DNA from: JASFTV01 sp050050615
Lineage (GTDB): Bacteria > Desulfobacterota > DSM-4660 > Desulfatiglandales > HGW-15
Assembly: GCA_050050615.1 (NCBI GenBank)
Contig: JASFTV010000040.1
Location: forward strand, 1-16,346
Reading direction: 5' to 3'
DNA: 16,346 nucleotides
Shown here piece after piece: positions 1-5,891 of this stretch. How positions within the stretch are numbered: the stretch's first letter is position 1; the number at the start of each line of letters is the position of its first letter. Position numbers and translations under genes: made by a program. The notes beneath the pieces are model-generated. The model ran no database searches and was not told where the DNA came from. It worked only from the letters and a program-made list of their open reading frames with translations.

Positions 1-89
1 AAGGCCGCCCTTTTGTGAATGAATTTCAGGGCGTGCTTGAAACTCCAGAAAGTGTCCGGATACTCGGGATAAATCAGCAAGATTCGCAT
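1..89 (-). CDS. B12-binding-domain radical SAM protein, N-terminal fragment
   Basis: Only the first 29 codons lie in the window; the gene continues past base 1. The translation begins MRILLIYPEYPDTFW and continues SFKHALKFIHKRAA. This is the typical opening of the cobalamin-binding-domain radical SAM proteins that carry a DUF4070 domain: MRILLxYPxxPDTFWSFKHAL. A clear ribosome binding site (AAAGGGGAG) sits just upstream of the ATG. In the family, the N-terminal Rossmann-like fold binds cobalamin and is followed by a CxxxCxxC radical SAM domain; neither the cluster motif nor the full fold is visible here, so the reaction cannot be stated. It is separated from the RRM gene by about 320 bases on the same strand and is probably transcribed separately. 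Confidence 0.75.
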   Translation of the reverse strand, partial: MRILLIYPEYPDTFWSFKHALKFIHKRAA

Positions 90-411
90 AGACTCCCCTT
101 TCTCTAATCCTCTTGAATATCACAATTATCCTCTGCAATACGGGCATTGAAGCCGGGAGATCTTATTTAAGAACAATTTCCTGATTGTGGAGCCTAAATT
201 GCCGACGTCGTATAAATAATAGGGTTCAGTTGGTGTTCCTGAGACAAGAAGACCCTGCTTTAGGGTTGATTTGCTATGTGAGGTGAGAGAGCCGGATAAA
301 ATGGAACCCCAAATTAGCTGGGGAAAAGCAAAACCAGGCCCTCAACCGTACCCCTTAATCATAACAATAACCCATCGAGGGTTATCAGGCTTTCAGGTTC
401 GATCTGGCTTA
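90..411. other. Intergenic region between radical SAM gene and RRM gene
   Basis: I see no convincing gene here. An open frame on the plus strand starting near 271 runs into the antisense of the RRM gene and has no ribosome binding site. Visible structure: a small inverted repeat ACCCT-GCTTT-AGGGT near 251-265, CCCC/GGGG arms near 306-322, and the hairpin at 367-385 annotated separately. The promoter of the minus-strand radical SAM gene must lie here, but I could not identify a good -35/-10 pair. Confidence 0.5.
367..385 (-). terminator. Candidate terminator hairpin after the RRM gene
   Basis: A perfect 7-bp stem (ATAACCC / GGGTTAT) with a 5-nt loop begins 26 bases past the stop codon of the RRM gene. 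On the minus strand it is followed by a T-rich but interrupted tail (TGTTATGATT). Position and shape suit a weak intrinsic terminator; the lack of an uninterrupted U tract keeps confidence modest. Confidence 0.4.
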
Positions 412-729
412 CTAAAAACGCCGTCCCCCACCCTGTCTTCGTCCTCTTCTGCTGCCACCAAATCCTCCTCTACCACCGCGATTTTCGGTGCGGGGGCGAG
501 CCGTATTAACCTTTAGTGTTCGTCCTTTATACTCTTTGTCGTTCAGGCCGTTAATTGCCGACTGAGCATCAGCATTATTTGACATCTCTACAAATCCAAA
601 TCCTTTTGATCTGCCCGTGTCGTAGTCTTTTAAAACCTTGACTGTTTCTACTTCCCCAAAGACCTCAAAAGCCTCTTTTAAATCCTCTTCAGTCACCTCA
701 TACGATAGATTCCCTACGTAGATATTCAT
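412..729 (-). CDS. RRM-domain RNA-binding protein with RGG-rich tail
   Basis: This 105-residue protein is a single RNA recognition motif followed by a short glycine/arginine-rich tail. RNP2 is IYVGNL at residues 3-8 and RNP1 is KGFGFVEM at 42-49, so both aromatic positions of RNP1 that stack on RNA bases are present. Residues 81-105 are rich in G and R (RGGRGGFGGSRRGRR), as in cold-induced bacterial and cyanobacterial Rbp proteins. Length is normal for the bacterial family. The start is fixed by AAAAGGAGATCATA immediately before the ATG. The usual role is single-stranded RNA binding as a chaperone or translation modulator; the RNA targets cannot be inferred. It lies 83 bases downstream of the 65-residue gene on the same strand. 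Confidence 0.93.
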   Translation of the reverse strand: MNIYVGNLSYEVTEEDLKEAFEVFGEVETVKVLKDYDTGRSKGFGFVEMSNNADAQSAINGLNDKEYKGRTLKVNTARPRTENRGGRGGFGGSRRGRRQGGGRRF

Positions 730-812
730 TATGATCTCCTTTTAATTATAGAAAATATTATGAAAACCTGACACCTTTGTTCTTCCGTTTCTCAATGGTT
801 TTCTACGCCTCC

Positions 813-1010
813 TTATCTCGCCGCCACGGCACGCAATCTGGATTCTATGCAGACGGAAAAACGCTTATCTTTTTCACCTTTCCTACGGCGAATAATATTG
901 CCGGTACCTACTTGAGGTATTGGTTGCTTTTGTTTAGCTTCGGCTTGATCAAGGTGATTAAGCATCTTCTTAAGCTTTACGTCTAATTGATTACGTGTAC
1001 CTTCGTTCAT
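813..1010 (-). CDS. Small highly charged protein of unknown function (65 aa)
   Basis: I do not recognise a named family. The frame is open further upstream (to 1082), but the ATG at 1010 is preceded by an excellent ribosome binding site (AAAAAGGAGCAATA), so the 65-residue form starting MNEGTRNQLDVKLKKML is preferred. The N-terminal half (about residues 8-30) can form an amphipathic, lysine-rich helix. It is followed by a PQVGTGN turn and a basic run IIRRRKGEKDKR, then a tail rich in arginine and alanine. There is no signal peptide, membrane segment or cysteine pair. The basic composition and position upstream of the RRM gene on the same strand suggest nucleic acid binding, but this is only an inference. 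Confidence 0.65.
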   Translation of the reverse strand: MNEGTRNQLDVKLKKMLNHLDQAEAKQKQPIPQVGTGNIIRRRKGEKDKRFSVCIESRLRAVAAR

Positions 1011-1240
1011 TATTGCTCCTTTTTCTGTTTTATATCTGTTAGAAGTTTCTTGGCTTTTACCCGTGAATGAGGCCCATATCACTATGAAGAGAGACTCACA
1101 AAGGGTTCATATTGGTATATCAGTCCTGCCCTCGCGAGCTTATAATTTGAGGTCTTGAGAGTGTACTGTCTGAATGGGTTCGAGTTTAAAGTGAAAAGTA
1201 TAGGGGTAAAAGGAGTCGATCATTCCATCCGGCAAGGTCA

Positions 1241-1453
1241 TTAACCATTTTTGAAAACCAGGCCCTTGTGAGAGAGGTCATATCCAAAGGCCAATATAAT
1301 CTTTCTTTTGGTCTCAATTCGACAACTCATACCTTTCTCAATCCTATCAACAGTCAACCGGGAAATACCTGCGTTCCTGGCAAGCTCCGTCTTAGTCATG
1401 AGGAATTTTTCCCTTGTTTTTCTGACCCTATTGTGAACCAAAATGCTCTCCAT
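1241..1453 (-). CDS. XRE-family helix-turn-helix regulator (70 aa)
   Basis: A compact one-domain DNA-binding protein. The segment TKTELARNAGISRLTVDRIE (about residues 20-39) is a canonical Cro/C1-type helix-turn-helix, with the scaffold ALA-type helix, the glycine turn (AGIS) and the recognition helix. The following TKRKIILAFGYDLS matches the helix that closes this fold. There is no effector domain. The start is fixed by a perfect AGGAGG seven bases before the ATG. The gene starts 39 bases after the stop of the excisionase-like gene on the same strand, so the two are probably cotranscribed. Such minimal XRE proteins act as local repressors or antitoxin-like regulators, but no toxin gene is evident beside it. 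Confidence 0.85.
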   Translation of the reverse strand: MESILVHNRVRKTREKFLMTKTELARNAGISRLTVDRIEKGMSCRIETKRKIILAFGYDLSHKGLVFKNG

Positions 1454-1492
1454 TCTGATCCTCCTAATGAAAACACTCTTGCATGATTTCTT

Positions 1493-1654
1493 TTAGCCTC
1501 TGGCTATCCATTCATCAATGACCTCTTTGTCAAATCGCCAGACCCTACCAATTTGAATCGCAGGGATTTTGCCTTCCTTGGATAATTTCCATATTGTTAT
1601 ATGATGTAACTTCAGGTACTTAGCCATTTCTTTGGTTGTCATAATCTGTGCCAA
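1493..1654 (-). CDS. Excisionase-like helix-turn-helix (HTH_17) DNA-binding protein
   Basis: The protein is about 53 residues and consists of one winged-helix MerR/excisionase-type domain. Its key elements are MTTKEMAKYLKLHHITIWKL (first helix and recognition helix), GKIPAIQIGRVWRFDKE (the wing, with IPAxxIGRxWRF typical of HTH_17), and EVIDEWI. The frame is open upstream to 1732. I prefer the TTG at 1654, because AGGAG lies eight bases before it; the ATG at 1642 would give 49 residues and has no comparable site. Family members bind DNA as recombination directionality factors or as small regulators. No integrase or recombinase is visible in the window, so a regulatory role with the adjacent XRE protein is more likely than excision. 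Confidence 0.8.
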   Translation of the reverse strand: MAQIMTTKEMAKYLKLHHITIWKLSKEGKIPAIQIGRVWRFDKEVIDEWIARG

Positions 1655-1994
1655 AATAGATTCTCCTGTGTAGTCCTCACCTTTTGAAAAGTGTGGCCTG
1701 GGGCAGGAAGGAAGAAAAACTTTTATTCCCAAAAAGTCTTTCCCACGCCAAAAATGATCAAAAGCAAACTCCTAAGCTGCAACAAAGCCCTGCGCTATTT
1801 GCGCAGGCTCCAATGAAAACAGCCTGTATCGGCAGCCTTTCCAAGTCTCGTCCTTGGTATAGAGCTCTCTTGTTTTCATGAGCCCACGGATATCACCCCG
1901 GCGCTTGCATAGCCCATCACCATGATATCTGCCGTGATCCGCGCACTGGGGGAGGAACCAGGCTGCAGCTTAGAATCAGACGACCAGGGGGTCG
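1655..1994. other. Intergenic region between membrane protein gene and HTH gene
   Basis: About 340 bases without a convincing gene. A 7-bp perfect inverted repeat (CCTGCGC-TATTT-GCGCAGG) lies near 1789-1807 without a T tract. A 35-codon minus-strand frame at 1772-1879 is open but has only a weak ribosome binding site and resembles nothing I know. The promoter of the small HTH/XRE operon should lie near 1655-1750; I see no strong promoter match. Confidence 0.4.
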
Positions 1995-1995
1995 T
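1980..1995 (-). terminator. Candidate hairpin at 3' end of the 119-aa gene
   Basis: A 6-bp perfect stem (ACGACC / GGTCGT) with a 4-nt loop directly abuts the stop codon of the membrane protein gene. On the minus strand it is followed by CTGATTCTAA rather than a U run, so it is at best a weak terminator or a 3'-end stabilising hairpin. Confidence 0.3.
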
Positions 1996-2354
1996 TACAT
2001 TTTGAGATCTATAAGCCGTCTGGCAACCTCATCGGCAACTCGCACATCGGGTTCCTTCTCACCGGGCATTGTCGCCCAGCCCTGTTGTTGCACATAGTCA
2101 CTTCTGTTGTTCGCTCCCCAGGTTTTCAGTTTTTTCAGCTCCTGGAGTCGCTCTGCCTTGTCTGGATCCTGCATAAACTGAGCGACAGCAATCGGTGCCA
2201 AGCGATTCATGACGGCGTCTGCAGCAATTGCTTTAGCTTCAGCTTCAGCAGAGCCGCGAGTCACCACCCATCCTGCCGAAAAAATGACAATAAGCAACAC
2301 AACCGAGCCGACCACCATACCCCATACAAACGGTTTTATAGCTTCTTTTTTCAT
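1995..2354 (-). CDS. Conserved hypothetical membrane-anchored protein (119 aa)
   Basis: No biochemical function is known to me. Residues 9-31 (FVWGMVVGSVVLLIVIFSAG and flanks) form one hydrophobic transmembrane segment preceded by lysines, which suggests an N-in anchor. The rest is soluble: an alanine-rich helical stretch (AEAEAKAIAADAV), a middle helix LQELKKLKTWG, and a motif QGWATMPGEKEP. A pattern of this kind (WGxxxG membrane helix, alanine-rich linker, GGWATMPG) recurs in small uncharacterised proteins of Alphaproteobacteria and Deltaproteobacteria. The start is supported by GAGAGGAGTCAACTTAG before the ATG. The gene stands alone, with a long gene-free region upstream. Confidence 0.8.
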   Translation of the reverse strand: MKKEAIKPFVWGMVVGSVVLLIVIFSAGWVVTRGSAEAEAKAIAADAVMNRLAPIAVAQFMQDPDKAERLQELKKLKTWGANNRSDYVQQQGWATMPGEKEPDVRVADEVARRLIDLKM

Positions 2355-2639
2355 CTAAGTTGACTCCTCTCGATTTGACAGGGTTAACCATCCAGACCTC
2401 CTTACTCCCGAGAACGGAGGTCCATTCGGAAAATGAAAGCCATTTCTTTCTAAGAGTTTACTGGTAGCCGCACTGCTACCATTGGCAAAGATATGTTTTG
2501 CTCGGATAGTAAGATGAGGCTGAAAGATAAGCACATAACCCAAAGGGTAAGCGATTTAATAAGGAAGGAAGAAAAATAGAGAGGAGAAAAAACCGCTTCT
2601 TGCAGCCTTAAGATATTATACAAGCCCCTTTTTCGCCAG

Positions 2640-2697
2640 AATATTTCAAGGCTCCCGACAGAACAGCCGCGTCCCACCGGGAGCATGGTTAAGGCAT
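2640..2697 (-). pseudogene. Possible decayed feoA-like (ferrous iron transport A) fragment
   Basis: On the minus strand one frame reads LTMLPVGRGCSVGSLE. This resembles the N-terminal strand of FeoA-type SH3-like proteins (MPLTxLPxGxxxxVxxLE). An ATG with CCT sits directly before it in another frame (2697), so loss of one base would turn MPLTMLPVG into the observed sequence. About 25 bases later a different frame reads LAKKGLV, similar to the MGLxPG region. No full-length frame exists and no feoB is present. The match is short and found by eye, so this is a suggestion only. Confidence 0.22.
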
Positions 2698-3120
2698 TTT
2701 GAGTCGTCTCTTCATGGGAAGGCCCTTTCTTGGAGTCATCCAAAACCTCTCCCCTTAATCGTAGTGTCACGTTGATAATCATACTAAAATTTGGCAGCTA
2801 TCAGGTAAGGTTGATGATTAATAAGCCAACAGGACGTTTGAGTTTGGTGACTTCCTAGGATGCCGTTATTCTCTTCGTGTGCAACCCTTTATGCTAATCA
2901 TGTTGAGGCTGGCCGGAAGAAAAGATGCACGCTCATTCGAGAAGCCTTTCAAATGCCACCTCATACCCCCCTTTTTTGAATATAACCTTTGGATGCCTTT
3001 AGCCATCGCATGCTTTATTTTGGTCGGTGCTGAAGTTGGGCGGCACTCAAATTCTAATATTGATTTTGTCTATCTCTTTCTAACCTTCCTCCTGAACGCT
3101 GCTAGACCAACTAAATAGAG

Positions 3121-3300
3121 TAGTAATTTTAGATAATTATAAATAAGTATTTCTCAGATTTTTTAGTAATAATTTATAATAGCTGTATTTTTTGATATTT
3201 ATTATAATCTATATCTCTAAATATAATATGTCAAGCTTTTATTTTATTTTATTTATTTTTCTTAATAAAATAAAATTTTTACTAAATATTTTACCATCTT
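3121..3300. other. AT-rich island with a 13-bp all-A/T hairpin
   Basis: By direct count only 23 of 180 bases are G or C (about 13%), in a window whose genes are near half GC. Within it, 3241-3253 and 3264-3276 are perfect 13-bp inverted arms made only of A and T (ATTTTATTTTATT / AATAAAATAAAAT) with a 10-nt loop, followed by T5. Such DNA can be intrinsically curved and attract nucleoid-associated proteins, or mark foreign DNA. It contains no plausible gene. Confidence 0.7.
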
Positions 3301-3422
3301 TTAACCGAAAAACCGTCAGCATCATGGTGCTTTTCCAAATTCAGGTACTTTTCGGCCATAACTGGAAGTGACTTCCTGCTATGATTCTTGAGTTGCCCCA
3401 TCTTCAGGCTTACAAATAAGTG

Positions 3423-3520
3423 TTTTATCCATCGTCCCGCAAAAGATACCGACATAGGATGAGATGATTGATCAAGGGCTTTAAGGGTGGAGGCTTACTG
3501 TTTGGGGATGATGGATAAAA
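3423..3520. repeat. 98-bp element bounded by 16-bp inverted repeats
   Basis: TTTTATCCATCGTCCC at 3423-3438 and GGGATGATGGATAAAA at 3505-3520 are inverted copies with one mismatch (a G/U wobble as RNA), separated by 66 bases. The size and architecture resemble a miniature inverted-repeat transposable element or the remains of an insertion sequence. I see no clear target-site duplication and no transposase. A long-range RNA hairpin is the alternative. Confidence 0.45.
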
Positions 3521-3588
3521 ATCAAATCAAAAGAAAAACTAAACACTGAAGATGGAGAAATTTGGCAAGCGGTAACAACCTCCATGCT

Positions 3589-3605
3589 TAAGATATAGTA
3601 TCTTA
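3589..3605. promoter_or_regulatory. Operator-like dyad upstream of the DUF3795 gene
   Basis: TAAGATA-TAG-TATCTTA is a perfect 7-3-7 palindrome, 154 bases before the chosen DUF3795 start. It is immediately followed by a poly-A/poly-T hairpin (AGAAAAA / TTTTTCT, 3605-3622). Symmetry and position suit a regulator binding site, but the DNA is AT-rich, which raises the chance of accidental palindromes. Confidence 0.3.
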
Positions 3606-3758
3606 GAAAAAAGCATTTTTCTGTATATCATTCGATTTTGAATGCTGTACAGTTAGAAAAATCACAAAATAGGCGATTTTTGCTGTCAAAAGATAATGCA
3701 TTTGGAGTATTATCAACAAACCATACAAGAAGATGATGAATCAGGAGTGATTAGGATT

Positions 3759-4250
3759 ATGAAGATAAATCCGGATTTTATTGCGCCTTGTGGCCTTTAT
3801 TGCGGAGTCTGTGCCATTTATATAGCACACCGTGATAATAATCGCAAATTCAAGGAGCGTTTGGTGAATCTTTACAAGGGAGAAGTTCCCGGCAAAGGTC
3901 TTCTTCCTAATACTGAAAACCTAACCATAGAAGATATTAGATGCCGTGGCTGCTTATCTGATGAACAGTTTATGCATTGCCGACAGTGTGAGATCAGGGC
4001 CTGCACAAGAGAGAAAGGTTACATTGGATGTCATCAATGTGATGAATTTCCTTGTCAGTATATTGAAGATTTCCCTATGAGTGTTGGCAAAAAGGTTATT
4101 TTACGGGCTATTCCGTACTGGCGAGAGGTTGGTACTGAAAAATGGATTCAAGATGAAGAAGCCCGCTATATTTGTCCTGAATGCGGCAATAAACTTTTCC
4201 GGGGCGTTGTAAAATGTAATCAGTGTGGCGTGAAATTGGATCTGGACTAG
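3759..4250 (+). CDS. DUF3795 cysteine-rich zinc-binding protein
   Basis: The 163-residue protein begins MKINPDFIAPCGLYCGVCAI, the hallmark opening of DUF3795 proteins (APCGLYCGxC). Cysteines form clusters at residues 11, 15 and 18; 62 and 65; 74, 77 and 82; and 91, 94 and 99. A separate C-terminal zinc ribbon has CPEC at 139-142 and CNQC at 153-156. No signal peptide is present, so it should be cytoplasmic. The frame is open upstream to an ATG at 3696 that would add 21 residues, but homology begins at 3759, where AGGAG lies 11 bases upstream; the start is therefore a little uncertain. These proteins are common in anaerobic bacteria and archaea and have no established function; metal binding is inferred from the cysteines. 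The hydrolase gene follows after 67 bases. Confidence 0.85.
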   Translation: MKINPDFIAPCGLYCGVCAIYIAHRDNNRKFKERLVNLYKGEVPGKGLLPNTENLTIEDIRCRGCLSDEQFMHCRQCEIRACTREKGYIGCHQCDEFPCQYIEDFPMSVGKKVILRAIPYWREVGTEKWIQDEEARYICPECGNKLFRGVVKCNQCGVKLDLD

Positions 4251-4317
4251 TTTTTTATTACCAAGACAAAAGCGATTTCATCCATAACCACATAAAGATG
4301 ATTATGAAGAGGAAAAA

Positions 4318-5166
4318 TTGAGATTCTTGAATATAAGATTGATTTTACTTTCCGCACTTTCATTCCTTTGCAGCTGTACGGTAAGTGAGGTTATCGGACC
4401 CACACACGTGCAGGATATTTCCTCTGATAGTGCTCCCGAAATGAAACACCAGTATATAGAGGTCTCCCGGCGCGAGGGCGTTAAGCAAAAATTCCTGCTG
4501 ATCAAGCCCCCGAAGCCCTGGGCCAGTGCTGTCCTTTTTATGGGGGGTGGCGGCTCCGTTGGCGTGAACCCATATGGTTATATACATTGCGGCAATTTTC
4601 TAGTGAGGAATCGTCACTTGTTTGCCTTACAAGGCCTGATGGTGGCTGTGGTGGATGTCCCATCTGATCGTGAAAACCTTTGGGGGTTCCGTATCACTCA
4701 AGCCCACGCCTTGGATATAAAGGGAGTAATCGCCTACCTGCGGAAGCTCGCTGATATCCCGGTGTGGCTGATAGGAACCAGCAGGGGCTGTACCTCACCG
4801 GCTAATGTAGCGGCTCGGTTGGGGGATGGCGGTCCGGATGGCCTCGTGTTGACTTCATGTGTGTCCCAAAGAAGTCGCAGGGGCCATTCGGTGTTTGATG
4901 TGAACCTGCTAAAAATCAGAGTGCCAACCCTGGTAGTTCACCACAAAAAAGATGCGTGCTCAGTCTCGCCTCACTTCGGGGCGGTCCGTATTGTGAAATC
5001 CCTGTGGAAAGCACCCCGAAAGGATCTCATCTCTTATGAACACAATTCGCCCAAAGGTGGGGATCCCTGCGGTGGGTGGTCCAACCATGGGTATTATGGA
5101 ATCGATGAGCAGGTCGTTAAAGACATCAGCGACTGGATCAAGTCCAATGTCGGAGGGGGACTATAG
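4318..5166 (+). CDS. Alpha/beta hydrolase, predicted lipoprotein
   Basis: The 282-residue protein starts at a TTG five bases after AGAGG. An N-terminal signal of about 19 residues ends in a lipobox, LCS before Cys20, so it should be lipid-anchored outside the inner membrane. The hydrolase core shows a likely oxyanion loop MGGGGS (75-80), the nucleophile elbow GTSRG with Ser155, a candidate acid Asp212 (HHKKDAC) and a candidate base His257 (SNHGYYG). The order and spacing are those of a serine hydrolase. Four non-terminal cysteines in the mature part (91, 158, 181, 214) plus 251 could form disulfides, which would suit the periplasm. The substrate cannot be told; an esterase or peptidase-like activity is the family expectation. 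It is convergent with livF, and its stop codon lies inside a hairpin. Confidence 0.8.
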   Translation: MRFLNIRLILLSALSFLCSCTVSEVIGPTHVQDISSDSAPEMKHQYIEVSRREGVKQKFLLIKPPKPWASAVLFMGGGGSVGVNPYGYIHCGNFLVRNRHLFALQGLMVAVVDVPSDRENLWGFRITQAHALDIKGVIAYLRKLADIPVWLIGTSRGCTSPANVAARLGDGGPDGLVLTSCVSQRSRRGHSVFDVNLLKIRVPTLVVHHKKDACSVSPHFGAVRIVKSLWKAPRKDLISYEHNSPKGGDPCGGWSNHGYYGIDEQVVKDISDWIKSNVGGGL

Positions 5167-5177
5167 GATGTCCCCCT
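5154..5177. terminator. Candidate bidirectional terminator between hydrolase and livF
   Basis: Arms AGGGGGAC and GTCCCCCT form a perfect 8-bp GC-rich stem with an 8-nt loop that contains the TAG stop of the hydrolase gene. It lies between the 3' ends of two convergent genes, so either transcript could use it. Neither side has a good U tract, so function as an intrinsic terminator is uncertain. Confidence 0.4.
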
Positions 5178-5186
5178 ACCCTATTC

Positions 5187-5891
5187 CTAAAGACCCAAGA
5201 ACGCCTTCTTGACGATATCGGTCTCAAGAAGCTCTTTGCCCGTTCCTTCATGGATCGTCCGACCTGTCTGCAATACGTACCCCCTGTCGGCCATTTCCAA
5301 AGCTTCCAGGACATTCTGTTCCACCAGCAAGATGGTTAGCCCTCCTTCTTTTAATTTGTGGACCGCTTCAAGCATCTCGTCCACCAGTTTGGGCATAAGG
5401 CCCAGGGAGGGCTCATCCAACATCAACAGTTTTGGGCTTGACATCAACCCTCTCCCGATGGCAAGCATCTGCTGCTCCCCACCACTCAGCGTTCCCCCTA
5501 ATTGCTTACGTCTCCTCTCCAGAGCGGGAAAGAGGCTGTACACGTAGTCCAGATGTTTTTGTGTTTCCTCCTTGTTATCGACGATGTAGGCGCCCAGCAT
5601 GAGGTTCTCTTCCACGGAAAGAGGCCCAAAGATGCGCCTCTCCTCCGGGACGTAGGTAATTCCCTTCCGCACGATGTCCTTCGTCGAGCTTCTGCTGATA
5701 TCTTCGCTCTGGAATTCGATGCGCCCCTTTGTGGGGTGGAGGTTTCCTGCTATGGATTTCAGAACCGTTGTTTTGCCCGCGCCATTGGACCCGACGACCG
5801 AGACCAGTTCTCCGTCGTTCACGAGAAATGAGACATCGTGAATAACCGGCACCTTGCTATACCGAACCTCTATGTTTTCGACCCTCAGCAT
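5187..5891 (-). CDS. livF: Branched-chain amino acid-type ABC transporter ATPase LivF
   Basis: This is the second ATPase of a LivKHMGF-type importer. From the ATG at 5891 the protein has 234 residues, the usual LivF length, and starts MLRVENIEVRYSKVPVIHDV. Walker A is GSNGAGKT (34-41). The stretch TYVPEERRIFGPLSVEENL is diagnostic of LivF. The signature is LSGGEQQMLAIGR, Walker B is LLMLDEPSLGL, and the switch region is VEQN, where LivF proteins lack the usual histidine. Upstream in-frame codons would extend the protein to 5984 but lie inside livG and lack homology. The chosen start overlaps the 3' end of livG by 35 bases, with GGGTG as a ribosome binding site, consistent with translational coupling. 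The protein energises import through LivHM at the inner membrane; the substrate is set by LivK. Confidence 0.95.
   Translation of the reverse strand: MLRVENIEVRYSKVPVIHDVSFLVNDGELVSVVGSNGAGKTTVLKSIAGNLHPTKGRIEFQSEDISRSSTKDIVRKGITYVPEERRIFGPLSVEENLMLGAYIVDNKEETQKHLDYVYSLFPALERRRKQLGGTLSGGEQQMLAIGRGLMSSPKLLMLDEPSLGLMPKLVDEMLEAVHKLKEGGLTILLVEQNVLEALEMADRGYVLQTGRTIHEGTGKELLETDIVKKAFLGL

Larger units (their letters stand above)
2355..3758. other. Long gene-poor region between the 119-aa gene and the DUF3795 gene
   Basis: About 1.4 kb with no gene I can support. Open frames at 2450-2782 (minus) and 2879-3118 (plus) lack ribosome binding sites and known domains. The stretch contains, in order: a fragment resembling feoA (2640-2697), an extremely AT-rich island (3121-3300), a 98-bp inverted-repeat element (3423-3520), and just before the DUF3795 gene a dyad (3589-3605) plus two A/T-rich hairpins (3605-3622 and 3657-3681). 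The mixture of decayed coding sequence, AT-rich DNA and inverted repeats is what an old insertion site looks like. Confidence 0.5.

Noticed and set aside
271..516. Plus-strand open frame overlapping the RRM gene
   Set aside because: Its second half is the antisense of the RGG tail of the RRM protein and it lacks a start signal.
730..760. TATAAT just upstream of the RRM gene on the minus strand
   Set aside because: It is too close to the start codon to serve as a normal -10 box for a leadered mRNA, and no matching -35 box was found.
2450..2782. Minus-strand open frame of 110 codons
   Set aside because: No ribosome binding site and no coherent domain; only a short part resembles FeoA and is reported as a possible remnant.
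2879..3118. Plus-strand open frame of 79 codons with one hydrophobic stretch
   Set aside because: Starts at GTG without a ribosome binding site, ends at the edge of the AT-rich island, and resembles no family I know.
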